Numbered from the stretch's first letter, positions 29,836 to 38,508 are shown. The stretch is 64,000 nt of DNA from JAJYTL01 sp046705265 (GCA_046705265.1 JBJKQL010000156.1:4075-68074), one strand, 5' to 3'. Program-made: numbers and translations. The notes: generated by a model not told the origin, from the sequence alone.

Positions 29836-29984
29836 AATATAGGCGCGACTCAGGGCTTGGAAAAGGGCCACGTGCGGGATCTTGCGGCTTGACCGTGACA
29901 CCCGGATCCTGAACCCGCTAGACTCGCTACCGCGAATCGCAGGGCCGAAAGCCGGCTTCCGAAGGGCGTAGATCAGGGGGGCGG

Positions 29985-30917
29985 ATGCCTATTGGAGACG
30001 ATCATAAAGCGGAAATCGAGGCGCATCGCGGAGTGACCGCGACAACGCGCCGACCGACGGTTCCCGCTTTGGAAGAGATGCTGTTCGAGCCGGTGCCAGT
30101 GCTTGATCACGGGTTCCTGCGAGTGATGGATTACATGGGCGACGACGGAGCCGTGGTGCAAGCGGCCCGGGTGTCCTACGGCCGCGGCACCCGGCGGGTG
30201 AGCGAAGATCGTGGGCTTATCCAGTATTTGATGCGCCACCACCACACCACGCCTTTCGAAATGTGCGAAATCAAGTTTCACGTCAAGCTGCCAATTTTCG
30301 TCGCGCGCCAGTGGATTCGCCACCGCACGGCTAACGTGAATGAATATTCGGCGCGCTACTCCGTACTTGACAACGAATTCTATATCCCGGCACCCGAGCA
30401 CCTCGCGGCGCAATCTGCAACCAACCGCCAAGGCCGGGGCGCACTGCTGGAGGGGGCCGAGGCCGAACGCGTCCTTACTCTCTTACGCCAAGATGCCGAG
30501 CGGGCATACGCGGATTACAACGAACTTTTGAATGAAGGAGAGGACGGAGGTAAGCGGGACCAAGACCGGAGCGGGCTTGCACGGGAACTTGCTCGCATGA
30601 ATTTGCCGCTCAATTTCTATACTCAATGGTATTGGAAGATAGACCTGCATAATTTTATGCATTTCATAGCCCTGCGGATTGACCCTCATGCGCAATATGA
30701 GATCAGGGCATATGCCGAGGCTATGGCGGAGGTACTCCGCCGTTGGGTGCCGCTTTGTCACGATGCCTTTGTCGAATATCAGCTGAAAGGGGCCCGGCTC
30801 TCGGCAACGGCGGTCAAATTGGTGCGTCGTCTGCTTGCCGGCGAGGCCGTCACCCAACCGGAGAGCGGTGTAAGTCCTCGAGAATGGCGGGACGTCATGG
30901 CAATCTTAGGGCGGTGA
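29985..30917 (+). CDS. thyX: FAD-dependent thymidylate synthase
   Basis: This 310-residue flavin-dependent enzyme makes dTMP from dUMP with methylenetetrahydrofolate and NADPH. The ThyX signature RHR-x7-S is present as RHRTANVNEYSARYS at 112-126. Other family parts are FEMCEIKFHVKLPIF at 91-105 and, near the C-terminus, DYNELL and LPLNFYTQWYWKIDLHNFMHF (given in part). The N-terminus is about 25 residues longer than the core family. Its start is ATG 29985 with GGGGGG upstream. It is divergent from the tmRNA gene. Whether the genome also has thyA cannot be seen. Confidence 0.96.
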   Translation: MPIGDDHKAEIEAHRGVTATTRRPTVPALEEMLFEPVPVLDHGFLRVMDYMGDDGAVVQAARVSYGRGTRRVSEDRGLIQYLMRHHHTTPFEMCEIKFHVKLPIFVARQWIRHRTANVNEYSARYSVLDNEFYIPAPEHLAAQSATNRQGRGALLEGAEAERVLTLLRQDAERAYADYNELLNEGEDGGKRDQDRSGLARELARMNLPLNFYTQWYWKIDLHNFMHFIALRIDPHAQYEIRAYAEAMAEVLRRWVPLCHDAFVEYQLKGARLSATAVKLVRRLLAGEAVTQPESGVSPREWRDVMAILGR

Positions 30918-30992
30918 ATTGTTTTGGGCTATTCTGGTAGGCACGAATCGGCGGCCCATCCTTGCTGGCCGTGCGGTGCGAACGGGGGCGAG

Positions 30993-31499
30993 ATGGAGAG
31001 CGGAGCATTCGGCATGAGGAGATCCGGCGTTGTCACTGTTTTGATGGCGGCGTTTTTGGCCTTGGCGGGGTGCGCCTCGTCCAGCAGCAGCAGCACCGGC
31101 AAGCAGGCGCCGCAATTCAGCGACATCCCGCTGCCGCAGGGGTACAAGATCGATACCGGCAAGACCATGGTTCTTGGTTCCGGCAGCAGCTGGAGCGGCC
31201 GTCTGGTCTATTTCATCAATTCGACGCCGTCGCAGATGTTCGATTTTTACCGCAGCGAGATGCCGAACATGGGTTGGCGGGTGATTTCACTTTACCGGGC
31301 GCCGACCAGCGTCCTGACCTATTCGAAGAACCGCCGTATCGCGACGGTTCAAATCAGTTCGGGTTGGATCTATGGCTCGGACGTCAGCATCGTCATGGCG
31401 CCCGAAGCAAACGCGCCGCCCTATAATGGCGCCGCCCCGACGGGCGCTGCTGGTGCCGCACCGCAACAAAGTGGGGTAACCGTTCAGCCGATGAAGTAG
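30993..31499 (+). CDS. Predicted lipoprotein
   Basis: This 168-residue secreted lipoprotein has a signal peptide ending in the lipobox LALAGC, with the acylated cysteine at residue 27, followed by a serine-rich linker. The mature domain (about 40-145) is one compact alpha/beta unit: LPQGYKIDTGKTMVLG, TPSQMFDFYRSEMPNMGWRV and RIATVQISSG. It ends in an Ala/Pro/Gly-rich tail. I do not recognise a named function. GGGGGCGAG stands before ATG 30993; ATG 31014 is an alternative. The end overlaps the convergent tag gene by 16 bases. Confidence 0.8.
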   Translation: MESGAFGMRRSGVVTVLMAAFLALAGCASSSSSSTGKQAPQFSDIPLPQGYKIDTGKTMVLGSGSSWSGRLVYFINSTPSQMFDFYRSEMPNMGWRVISLYRAPTSVLTYSKNRRIATVQISSGWIYGSDVSIVMAPEANAPPYNGAAPTGAAGAAPQQSGVTVQPMK

Positions 31500-32122
31500 C
31501 CGGTACCGCCCGTGTACCTTGAGTGGCTTCTCCCGGTGCGGCGAAAACAGCCGGCCAGATGGTCGTCGACCATGCCGACCGCCTGCATGAACGCATAACA
31601 GATCGTCGGGCCGACGAAGCGGAAGCCGGCTTCCTTCAGCGCTTTGGACATAGCGCGGCTCTCGTTCGTCTCCGCGGGTACTTGGCCGAGCGTCCTCCAG
31701 TGGTTGACGAGGGGGCGTCCTTCGGTGAATTGCCAGAGAAAGCTGTCGAAGCGCACGCCTTTGGCGCAGAGCTGGAGATAAGCGCGGGCATTGCCAAGAG
31801 TTGCCTCAATTTTTGCCCTGTTGCGGATAATTCGTGCATCCACCATTAGGCGGGTGATTTTGTCCGGCCGATAGCGCGCGATCTTCTCTGGCTCGAAGTT
31901 GCTGAAGGCCTTCCGGAAGCCGTCCCGCTTGCGCAGGATCGTGAGCCAGGAAAGTCCTGCCTGGAAGCCATCCAGGATAAGCTTTTCGAACAGAGCCCGA
32001 TCGTCATACTCAGGCACGCCCCATTCATGGTCATGATAGTCGATGTAGAGCGCATCCTCGCTGACCCAGCCGCAGCGGTGTTTGCCATCCGCGTAAGCCG
32101 CGGCACCGTTGTCCTGCGGCAT
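31484..32122 (-). CDS. tag: DNA-3-methyladenine glycosylase I
   Basis: This 212-residue base-excision repair enzyme removes 3-methyladenine from DNA. The zinc site of the family is complete: Cys in HRCGWV, His in YIDYHDHEWG, and the His/Cys pair in DDHLAGCF at the C-terminus. The helix-hairpin core (LFEKLILDGFQAGLSWLTIL) is intact. I chose ATG 32122; an in-frame GTG at 32155 overlaps the end of the upstream ygfZ gene and would add 11 residues. The ygfZ stop is only 17 bases away, so the two are probably co-transcribed. Confidence 0.94.
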   Translation of the reverse strand: MPQDNGAAAYADGKHRCGWVSEDALYIDYHDHEWGVPEYDDRALFEKLILDGFQAGLSWLTILRKRDGFRKAFSNFEPEKIARYRPDKITRLMVDARIIRNRAKIEATLGNARAYLQLCAKGVRFDSFLWQFTEGRPLVNHWRTLGQVPAETNESRAMSKALKEAGFRFVGPTICYAFMQAVGMVDDHLAGCFRRTGRSHSRYTGGTGYFIG

Positions 32123-32139
32123 GGTATCGGCTTTCGGGG

Positions 32140-33039
32140 TCAAAACTTTGCCCACTCTGGCTTCATCGGCGTTAGCTTTGCTTCACCGGCACGAAGGGGC
32201 CCTTCGTTCCCCAGTGCGTCGACAGCTTCGGTACGGATCAACGCGATAGCCATGTGATCGAGCCCAGAGCGCATTTCTCCTACTTCCGTCGTTCCCATCA
32301 AGATCGGCGTTCCCGGCGCCGGCAATGGCCCGTCAACCGCGACTCGGAATAGACGCTTACGGACAAGACCACGATGTTTGGTGCGTGCCGTCAGTTCCTG
32401 TCCAACATAACAGCCTTTGTTGAAATCGATGCCATTCAATTCGTCAATATTGTGCTCGAGAAGGAAGGCCTTCTCGACGGGAAGGTCGCGGCTTCCATCC
32501 GGCACGCCCTGGCTAAGACGCAGATGCTCGTAGGCCCCTGCCGGGGCGGTTTGGAATCCGGCTTGATCGAAAGCTTGGACAGTGGATTCGGCGGATAGGA
32601 TGGCGCGAAAGCCCAGGGCCACGAGCCTTGGGTCGCAGAATACGACGCCATTGGCAAAGGTCTTGGCCCTGCCGGGCTCCGCAGGAAGGCCGAGACGTTC
32701 ACCGGCGGCGGGGCCAAAAAGCGCCATGACCCGGAGTGACGCGCTCATATCGGACAGCATTATCTTAGCACGAAGCTTATAGAGGCCGAGACGACGCAAG
32801 AGATCGCCGGCGCGCTCACCCTCGCAATCAAGCAAAAGCATTCCATTCCATTCGACGATGAAGAAATCGTGCAGGAATTTGCCTTGCGGTGTGAGTAAGG
32901 TAGCGTAGATGGCCCGATCAGCCTGAACCTTGTTGACGTCGTTCGAGATAAGGCCCTGAAGAAATCGGCGGTTATCTTCACCCGCGACGCCGATCACTCC
33001 GCGATCGGCCAGGGGCACATAGGTTGCGCCGTCCATCAT
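32140..33039 (-). CDS. ygfZ: Folate-binding protein YgfZ (CAF17-like)
   Basis: This 299-residue protein of the aminomethyltransferase-like YgfZ/CAF17 family assists assembly or repair of some iron-sulfur proteins and binds tetrahydrofolate. The family motif KGCYVGQELTAR (around residue 205) is exact, with the conserved Cys. The N-terminal part reads LADRGVIGVAGEDNRRFLQG LISNDV-like, matching the folate-binding fold. I chose ATG 33039 because GGGGGAG lies five bases upstream; a longer frame starts at 33087. It is divergent from the GT9 gene. Confidence 0.94.
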   Translation of the reverse strand: MMDGATYVPLADRGVIGVAGEDNRRFLQGLISNDVNKVQADRAIYATLLTPQGKFLHDFFIVEWNGMLLLDCEGERAGDLLRRLGLYKLRAKIMLSDMSASLRVMALFGPAAGERLGLPAEPGRAKTFANGVVFCDPRLVALGFRAILSAESTVQAFDQAGFQTAPAGAYEHLRLSQGVPDGSRDLPVEKAFLLEHNIDELNGIDFNKGCYVGQELTARTKHRGLVRKRLFRVAVDGPLPAPGTPILMGTTEVGEMRSGLDHMAIALIRTEAVDALGNEGPLRAGEAKLTPMKPEWAKF

Positions 33040-33207
33040 TATTTCTCCCCCGCCGGCATGGGACGTTTCTGAGTTTTCATCGTTCATGAGCTAGGGCGGA
33101 GCGGGGTAAACGGCAAGCTTCTGGCGCACGAGGGGTGGATAGTTCACATTCTAGCCGGCTTGATCGGACGTTCCAACTGCGGCCGCAGGTAGGGTACATA
33201 AGCTCGG

Positions 33208-34167
33208 ATGAAGATCCTGTTCATAACCTCGAACCGCATTGGCGACGCCGTGCTCTCGACGGGGCTTCTCGCAGCCTTGATTGCGCGCTACCCCGAAGCT
33301 CGCCTTACCATAGCCTGCGGGCCGTTGCCGGCGCCGCTTTTTGCCGCTGTGCCAGGTCTCGATCAGATTATTGCCCTGCAAAAGCAGCGCTATGGGGGGC
33401 ATTGGGCGTTGCTTTGGCGACGAGCCGCGAGGACGGCCTGGGATCTGGTGGTCGATCTCAGAGGCTCGCTTTTTGCCTATACTGTGCGCGCCCGCCGTCG
33501 GCGGGTCCTGCGGCCGGAGGCCGGGGTACGTCATCAGGTGCATCGACTGGCGGACGTGCTTGATCTTAAGCCGCCGCCGGCGCCACGCATTTGGATCAGC
33601 CCTGCGGTGGCGGCCAGTGGTGAACGTTTGGTGCCAGCGGGTGCGCCGGTCCTCGCCCTAGCGCCGACTGCGAACTGGCGTGGCAAGGAATGGCCGGCGG
33701 CGCACTTTGCGGAGGTTGCTTATGCACTCACGGCGCCCGACGGAATATTGGCCGGTGGCCGGGTTTTGCTTCTTGGTGCGGTGGCTGAGCGACCGCGCAT
33801 CGCACCGCTCGTCACGGCGCTGCCAGCTGACCGGACGCTTGATCTCATAGGCAAGGTCGATGTGCCGACTGCTTATGCTTGCCTTGCGCGCGCCGCCCTT
33901 TTCATTGGCAATGACAGCGGGCTGATGCATCTTGCCGCGGCGAGCGGTATTCCAACCCTTGGCTTGTTCGGGCCGAGCAGGGATGAACGCTATGCGCCCT
34001 TCGGTCCGAATGGGGCCGTCGTGCGCACGCCGGAAAGCTATGAGAAAATCGTCCTCGCGCCTGACTACGATGCGGGTTCCGGACGGAGTTACATGAGTTC
34101 ACTTTCCGTAGGAAAAGTCGTTCAGGCAGCCGAGCGCTTATGGGAGAAGCAACGGAAGGCGATATGA
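33208..34167 (+). CDS. Glycosyltransferase family 9 (heptosyltransferase-like)
   Basis: This 319-residue GT-B enzyme of the ADP-heptose:LPS heptosyltransferase family begins MKILFITSNRIGDAVLSTG, the usual acceptor-side loop with the catalytic Asp. The donor half has APTANWRGKEWPAAHFAEV (about 151-170) and LFIGNDSGLMHLAAASGIPT near 232-251, followed by LGLFGPS. It probably adds a heptose or related sugar to the LPS core at the inner membrane. The stop overlaps the pyrC start (ATGA), so translation is coupled to dihydroorotase, an unusual functional pairing. Confidence 0.93.
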   Translation: MKILFITSNRIGDAVLSTGLLAALIARYPEARLTIACGPLPAPLFAAVPGLDQIIALQKQRYGGHWALLWRRAARTAWDLVVDLRGSLFAYTVRARRRRVLRPEAGVRHQVHRLADVLDLKPPPAPRIWISPAVAASGERLVPAGAPVLALAPTANWRGKEWPAAHFAEVAYALTAPDGILAGGRVLLLGAVAERPRIAPLVTALPADRTLDLIGKVDVPTAYACLARAALFIGNDSGLMHLAAASGIPTLGLFGPSRDERYAPFGPNGAVVRTPESYEKIVLAPDYDAGSGRSYMSSLSVGKVVQAAERLWEKQRKAI

Positions 34168-35489
34168 TGGAACGTTTTGACTTATTGCTGCGAGGTGGAA
34201 CGGTCGTGGGGCCCGAGCGGATCGCGGAAGCCGACGTTGGTCTCCGTGATGGAAAGATTGCGGCGGTCGGGGCCCTTCGGACAGCCGCCGCCGACACCGT
34301 CTTCGAGGCACGAGGCCTTCATGTGCTTCCGGGCGTAATCGATAGCCAAGTGCATTTCCGAGAGCCTGGCGCGGAGCACAAGGAGGATCTTGAAACCGGT
34401 ACCCGGGCCGCAGCGCTGGGCGGCGTCACCGCGGTCTTCGAGATGCCGAATACCCATCCGCCCACGGTGAGCGAAACGGCGCTCGTCGATAAGCTAACCC
34501 GAATTCGCGGCCGTGCCCATGTAGATCACGCCTTCTACATCGGCGCGGACGGCAAGAACACCGCTGAACTAGCACGGCTGGAACGGCTTCCAGGCTGTTG
34601 CGGCATCAAGGTCTTCATGGGCTCCTCGACCGGGTCTCTGTTGGTCGACGACGATGCCACATTGGCGAAAATTCTCGCTTCCGGGAGCCGACGGGTTGCG
34701 GTGCATGCCGAGGATGAAGCCAGGTTGCGCGAACGCCGGCCGTTGGCCGAGGGCAATGGACCCGAGTGCCATCCGCTTTGGCGCGATGTGGAGACAGCGG
34801 TGCGGGCCACGAGCCGGCTTCTGAAGCTAGCGCGTGCGGCGCGCCGGCGCGTGCATGTCTTGCATGTGAGCACAGCCGAAGAAATGGCGTTGCTGAAGGC
34901 GGCCGAGGATATCGCGAGCGTTGAAGTTACGCCTCAGCACCTGACGTTGGTAGCACCGGATTGTTACCGTGAATTCGGCACCTTGGCACAGATGAATCCG
35001 CCGATCCGAGAAGGGCGTCACCGCGAGGCCCTATGGCGGGCGGTGGCCGATGGCACCGTCGATGTGATAGGCTCGGACCATGCGCCCCACAGCCGGGAAG
35101 AGAAAGCCAAGCCCTATCCAGGAAGCCCTTCGGGGATGCCGGGCGTACAGACCCTCTTGCCTTTGATTCTGGACCACCTGCATGAAGGCCGGCTTGATCT
35201 CCGCCGCCTTGTCGACCTGACTTCGGCAGGGCCGGCCCGTGTCTTCGGCATTGAAGGGAAGGGATGCGTTGCCCCTGGTTTTGATGGGGATATCACATTG
35301 GTCGACCTTGGCCGTCGTCAAGTCATCGAAGCAAGCTGGCTTGCCAGTCGCTGCGGCTGGTCACCTTTTGTCGGACAGCGTGTTACCGGCTGGCCGGTGG
35401 CGTCCATCCTGCGCGGTATGTTCTTGATGCGCGATGGTGCCCTAGTTTCGGCGCCGCGCGGCGAGCCGGTTCGCTTTCGTCTGGATTAG
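34164..35489 (+). CDS. pyrC: Dihydroorotase (class I type, QVH variant)
   Basis: This 441-residue amidohydrolase closes or opens the dihydroorotate ring in pyrimidine synthesis. Family blocks are GVTAVFEMPNTHP, KVFMGSSTGSLLVDDD (phosphate-side loop), HAEDEARLRER, VHVLHVSTAEEM and VIGSDHAPHSREEK, carrying most metal ligands. The first metal motif reads DSQVHFREPG, with Gln where the HxH motif has His. This Gln occurs in a dihydroorotase subgroup of alphaproteobacteria as I recall, so it may still be active with altered metal binding. It starts with ATG 34164, overlapping the GT9 stop. A true pyrC or pyrC/pyrX paralogue may exist elsewhere. Confidence 0.88.
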   Translation: MMERFDLLLRGGTVVGPERIAEADVGLRDGKIAAVGALRTAAADTVFEARGLHVLPGVIDSQVHFREPGAEHKEDLETGTRAAALGGVTAVFEMPNTHPPTVSETALVDKLTRIRGRAHVDHAFYIGADGKNTAELARLERLPGCCGIKVFMGSSTGSLLVDDDATLAKILASGSRRVAVHAEDEARLRERRPLAEGNGPECHPLWRDVETAVRATSRLLKLARAARRRVHVLHVSTAEEMALLKAAEDIASVEVTPQHLTLVAPDCYREFGTLAQMNPPIREGRHREALWRAVADGTVDVIGSDHAPHSREEKAKPYPGSPSGMPGVQTLLPLILDHLHEGRLDLRRLVDLTSAGPARVFGIEGKGCVAPGFDGDITLVDLGRRQVIEASWLASRCGWSPFVGQRVTGWPVASILRGMFLMRDGALVSAPRGEPVRFRLD

Positions 35490-35567
35490 AGTAACTCGAT
35501 CTGGGGGCTTGACGCGGGATATTTAGATTAGGGATTAATCCGAGGATACTTTCGTTGCGGCAACTTA

Positions 35568-36821
35568 GTGTTAGGGCATATCGTTAACGACGATTTAAGC
35601 GTTTTCGTGTCCCATCACGGGATGGCGGGGGCGCAACAGCTCAAACCTAGATCTTCCGGCAACGCCGCACGCGATCTTCTCGCGCGCCTTCGGGCGGTCA
35701 ATGGAAAATCGTCCGAAGCAAGCCACCTGCTGGTTATTGCTCTTGGTGAGCTGACGCTTTCGATCGGCCATAGTGAATTCTTCGAGCAGATGGAAGGAAT
35801 TTTGGCCGCATTGGCCAAATCCAACGATTGCGATCTGTTCGTGCTTACGCGCTTCGATCGCGCCATCCTCGCGCGGAGTGATTACGCCGCCACTCGTATT
35901 GTTAGCGACGTCAAAATTCGTCTCCTGCAACTAATCGAACGTATCGTTCCAGATTACTATAACGTCATCGATCAGGCGCGGCTGTTTCGTACGTTTGATC
36001 TAAGTCGAAAGGGGGCGGCCGCGCTCAGCGTTATCGAGAGCTATATCGTGCTTGCGGGTAACCAACCGGAGCCGCGACCATCTTTGCGGCGCAGCGTGCT
36101 TACCACTCAGCATATTCAAGAGGTCGAGACGCTGTTCGAGCGCGGCGGGCCCGCAGCTTTTTGCCGGAACTTCATAACCGGTCAGGACTTGATGCTCACT
36201 GCGGGCGATCGCGCACCGGAGCCCGTAATGACTGAATTCTTCGTCAGCACGGAGAGCCTCCGTAGTCGCCTTTTCCCGGGAATCGATCTCACCGCCAATA
36301 CGGCCCTTTTCCGGCTCCTGACTTTGTCGCTGGATCGCATGATGATGCGCGCCTTTCCCTATTTTGGCCGCGCGGTACGTCAAAGTTCGATCAATCTTAA
36401 TGTCGAGACCAGCGAGACACAGGAATTCGATGCTTTTCTCGCCGCAAAGGGCGGACAGCCGGCGGCAAGCCGGCTCGGTTTTGAGTTCCGTGTTGCAGAT
36501 ATTCTAGAGAATATTCAAACCTTTCCCAGAATTGCGCAGCGTATCACTGACACCGGCGCCATGGTTACGGCTGACTCGGTCCGTCCCGAGATGCTTGGGG
36601 TTGTGAACTTCGAGAAGCTTCACGTCCGAATGGTAAAGATTCTATGGGAGCCAGGGTGCGACGAGATCTTGCGAACGCGCCGCAACGAGATATCCGCACT
36701 CTCACGCCATCAGGTTGCGATCGCCCTCTGCCGTGTCGATGATCCCAAGGCGATCCGTTTCGGCCAAAGCCTCGGCATCGTCCTTTTTCAAGGCTACGCC
36801 GTCGATAGTCTGATCCGTTAG
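35568..36821 (+). CDS. Protein with degenerate EAL-like C-terminal domain
   Basis: I do not recognise a named family for this protein of up to 417 residues. The C-terminal 110 residues follow the end of an EAL (c-di-GMP phosphodiesterase) domain: LENIQTFPRIAQRITDTGAM, VNFEKLHVRMVKI, then ALCRVDDPKAIRFGQSLGIV and FQGYAVDSLI. The catalytic EAL motif and metal ligands are absent, so it is probably a binding or scaffold protein. The N-terminal half is helical with no clear domain. The start is uncertain: GTG 35568, GTG 35607 or ATG 35622. A CtrA-type site just upstream of the later starts suggests cell-cycle control. Its stop codon coincides with the left end of an insertion sequence. Confidence 0.7.
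   Translation: MLGHIVNDDLSVFVSHHGMAGAQQLKPRSSGNAARDLLARLRAVNGKSSEASHLLVIALGELTLSIGHSEFFEQMEGILAALAKSNDCDLFVLTRFDRAILARSDYAATRIVSDVKIRLLQLIERIVPDYYNVIDQARLFRTFDLSRKGAAALSVIESYIVLAGNQPEPRPSLRRSVLTTQHIQEVETLFERGGPAAFCRNFITGQDLMLTAGDRAPEPVMTEFFVSTESLRSRLFPGIDLTANTALFRLLTLSLDRMMMRAFPYFGRAVRQSSINLNVETSETQEFDAFLAAKGGQPAASRLGFEFRVADILENIQTFPRIAQRITDTGAMVTADSVRPEMLGVVNFEKLHVRMVKILWEPGCDEILRTRRNEISALSRHQVAIALCRVDDPKAIRFGQSLGIVLFQGYAVDSLIR
35584..35598. promoter_or_regulatory. CtrA-type site TTAA-N7-TTAA
   Basis: The sequence TTAACGACGATTTAA matches the full CtrA consensus TTAA-N7-TTAA. It lies 9 bases before a possible GTG start (35607) and 24 bases before an ATG start (35622) of the EAL-like gene. 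CtrA is the response regulator that controls cell-cycle and motility genes in alphaproteobacteria. One such match is expected only about 0.1-0.2 times by chance in a 60% GC window this size, and its position is suggestive. It lies inside the longest form of the open frame, which argues for a downstream start. Confidence 0.45.
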
Positions 36822-36836
36822 TCGGCCGTGAAGAAT
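36815..36836. repeat. IS left inverted repeat and target duplication
   Basis: Left boundary of the element: CCGTTA (36815-36820) followed by the inverted repeat GTCGGCCGTGAAGAAT (36821-36836). It pairs with ATTCTTCACGTCCGAC (38342-38357), which is followed by CCGTTA (38358-38363). Confidence 0.85.
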
Positions 36837-36852
36837 TAGTCGGCGGTAATTT

Positions 36853-38187
36853 TCATGCCGGCTGCGGAGTGAATTGCGTGGCTGCGAGGTCGTGGAATAG
36901 GGCACGCAAAAGCGCCGCGAGCCAGCGGATGAGCAGGGCGAAGTTGTAGCCGGCGGCGGCGAGGACGGCGTTGATGCGATCACCATCTCGGCCCTTGAGA
37001 TAATTACGATCCATTCGGTGCTCGGCCTTGAGGTGACCGATGACGGGTTCGACGGCGGCGCGGCGTTTCATCTCGCGGCGGATGGCGGCGGTGGTGCGGC
37101 GCACTTGGCCGGAGATCCAGACCCGGAACCGGTTTGGGTGATTATGGCCGCGATAGCCCTTGTCGACGTGGATGCGGCGGGCCTCGATGCCGGTGAGCTT
37201 TTCCATCTCGGCCACCACGGGTCCGAGGGTATGGCCGTCGAAGGGATTGCCGTGCAGCGCCTTGGCATGAAGCACGAACTGACCGCCCTTGGGTGAAGTC
37301 ACCGGCGTTGCGATCGAGACCTTACAGCCGAATTCATAGGGCGCCCGCGCCTTGCCCTTGCCGATGCATTCGACCTCGGGCGCGTGCAGGGAATAGACCT
37401 TCGGACCCCGCTGGCGATGGTCCTGGTAGCGCACCTTGAGAGCCAGGTCACGGAGCGGTGCGAAGCGGCTCTCGAGCTCAGGCTTCCCCTCGATCTTGCG
37501 GTTGAGGTCGCGGATGAGGCGCCCGAGCCGGGTGCGCAGGAACTTCACGGCCCGGGCGGCGCGCTTGAATTGATGCGCGTGCGTATAGCGTCCGACCATG
37601 ATCGCCGCGCGCTTCGCCACCCGCAGGTAGCTTTGGCGCAGCGGCACCCCGGAGCGCTTGGCAAAGGCGACCAGCTTCTCGATCGCCCGATGTATAAGCC
37701 GCGCATCCGTCGGATGGGCGATTGCCTTCGGTTGCACCGTCGTGTCGACAACCACCCGCTCGAGATCCTTTGTCGCCAGGGCGCCGGTTTGATGCGCCAC
37801 GGAGAGGCTTTCCTGGATCACCGCCGCGAGATGCTCCTCTCCCAGCCGCTGCCGCCAGCGTGTCAGGGACGAGCGGTCGAAGGGCAGATCGTGCCGGAAC
37901 ACCGCCTCGCCGCAGAAAAACTGATAATACGGATTCTCGATCCAGCGGGCGCACAACGCTTCGTCCGAGAGGTTGTGCATGTACTTCAAAATCAACAGCC
38001 CGGCCACCAGCCGCGTCGCCAACGGCGGCTGGCCGGGGCCTTCGCGGCAGACCGAGCCGAACCGGCCGTCAATGAAATCCCAATCGATCTTTCCCGCCGA
38101 CACCACCAGCGGATGACCCATGTCGATGATTTGTTCCAGGGCCGGCCGGAACACGTCCTTCTGACGTTCGTCCTTGGGCTTCGCCAT
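36853..38187 (-). CDS. IS5 family transposase
   Basis: This full-length DDE transposase has 444 residues. The N-terminal DUF772-like part reads DWDFIDGRFGSVC, LATRLVAGLLILKYMHNLSD and WIENPYYQFFCGE. The catalytic core shows Asp in VVVDTTVQPKAI, Asp in IHVDKGYRGH (with the YRG context) and Glu in AAVEPVIGHLKAEHRM. No frameshift is present, so the element may still be mobile. I chose ATG 38187; the frame runs seven codons further 5'. It lies in the same orientation as gltA but is separated from it by a terminator inside the element's right end. Confidence 0.95.
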   Translation of the reverse strand: MAKPKDERQKDVFRPALEQIIDMGHPLVVSAGKIDWDFIDGRFGSVCREGPGQPPLATRLVAGLLILKYMHNLSDEALCARWIENPYYQFFCGEAVFRHDLPFDRSSLTRWRQRLGEEHLAAVIQESLSVAHQTGALATKDLERVVVDTTVQPKAIAHPTDARLIHRAIEKLVAFAKRSGVPLRQSYLRVAKRAAIMVGRYTHAHQFKRAARAVKFLRTRLGRLIRDLNRKIEGKPELESRFAPLRDLALKVRYQDHRQRGPKVYSLHAPEVECIGKGKARAPYEFGCKVSIATPVTSPKGGQFVLHAKALHGNPFDGHTLGPVVAEMEKLTGIEARRIHVDKGYRGHNHPNRFRVWISGQVRRTTAAIRREMKRRAAVEPVIGHLKAEHRMDRNYLKGRDGDRINAVLAAAGYNFALLIRWLAALLRALFHDLAATQFTPQPA

Positions 38188-38311
38188 CGCAGATCCCCCG
38201 CCTCTCACGGAAGAATCGAATCATGAACCGCCCTGCCTTGGGAATCCTAAAACGCAAGAAAACCGCGGTTACGCCGCGGCTTTCCCGCAAACCCCATTAC
38301 TTCCTCGACTC

Positions 38312-38335
38312 AAAAAACCCTTATTTCTAAAGGGC
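38312..38335 (-). terminator. Intrinsic terminator inside the IS right end
   Basis: On the minus strand CCCTT-TAGAAAT-AAGGG forms a five-pair hairpin followed at once by six T (GTTTTTTG). It lies between the element's right end and the transposase start, so transcription entering from gltA would stop before the transposase. The hairpin is short, so efficiency is uncertain. Confidence 0.55.
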
Positions 38336-38508
38336 TTTCGCATTCTTCACGTCCGACCCGTTAGTCAGCTGAGGCTAAGCCTCCGTTATCCACGGCCACC
38401 GCACGGGTCGGACGCCTGCCCTTGAATGAATCGTGCCTTGTCCACTGAACGGCGGATGATGGCGAGGACCACTAAGGCCGACACAACGCTAAGTCCGGAA
38501 GCTGTTGT

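Larger units (their letters stand above)
36821..38357 (-). mobile_element. IS5-type insertion sequence, complete
   Basis: A 1,537-bp element has matching ends. The left end (36821-36836) is GTCGGCCGTGAAGAAT and the right end read inward is GTCGGACGTGAAGAAT, giving 16-bp inverted repeats with one mismatch. CCGTTA stands on both sides (36815-36820 and 38358-38363) as a probable target duplication; TAGTC also recurs by coincidence of the element's own first bases. It carries one intact transposase gene and an internal terminator near the right end. The upstream gene's TAG stop is formed across the junction and is unchanged by the insertion. Confidence 0.88.

Noticed and set aside
38371..38383. 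GAGGCTAAGCCTC palindrome between the IS and gltA
   Set aside because: Only one central base, so it cannot fold as a hairpin, and no T run follows. It may be chance or a weak operator.
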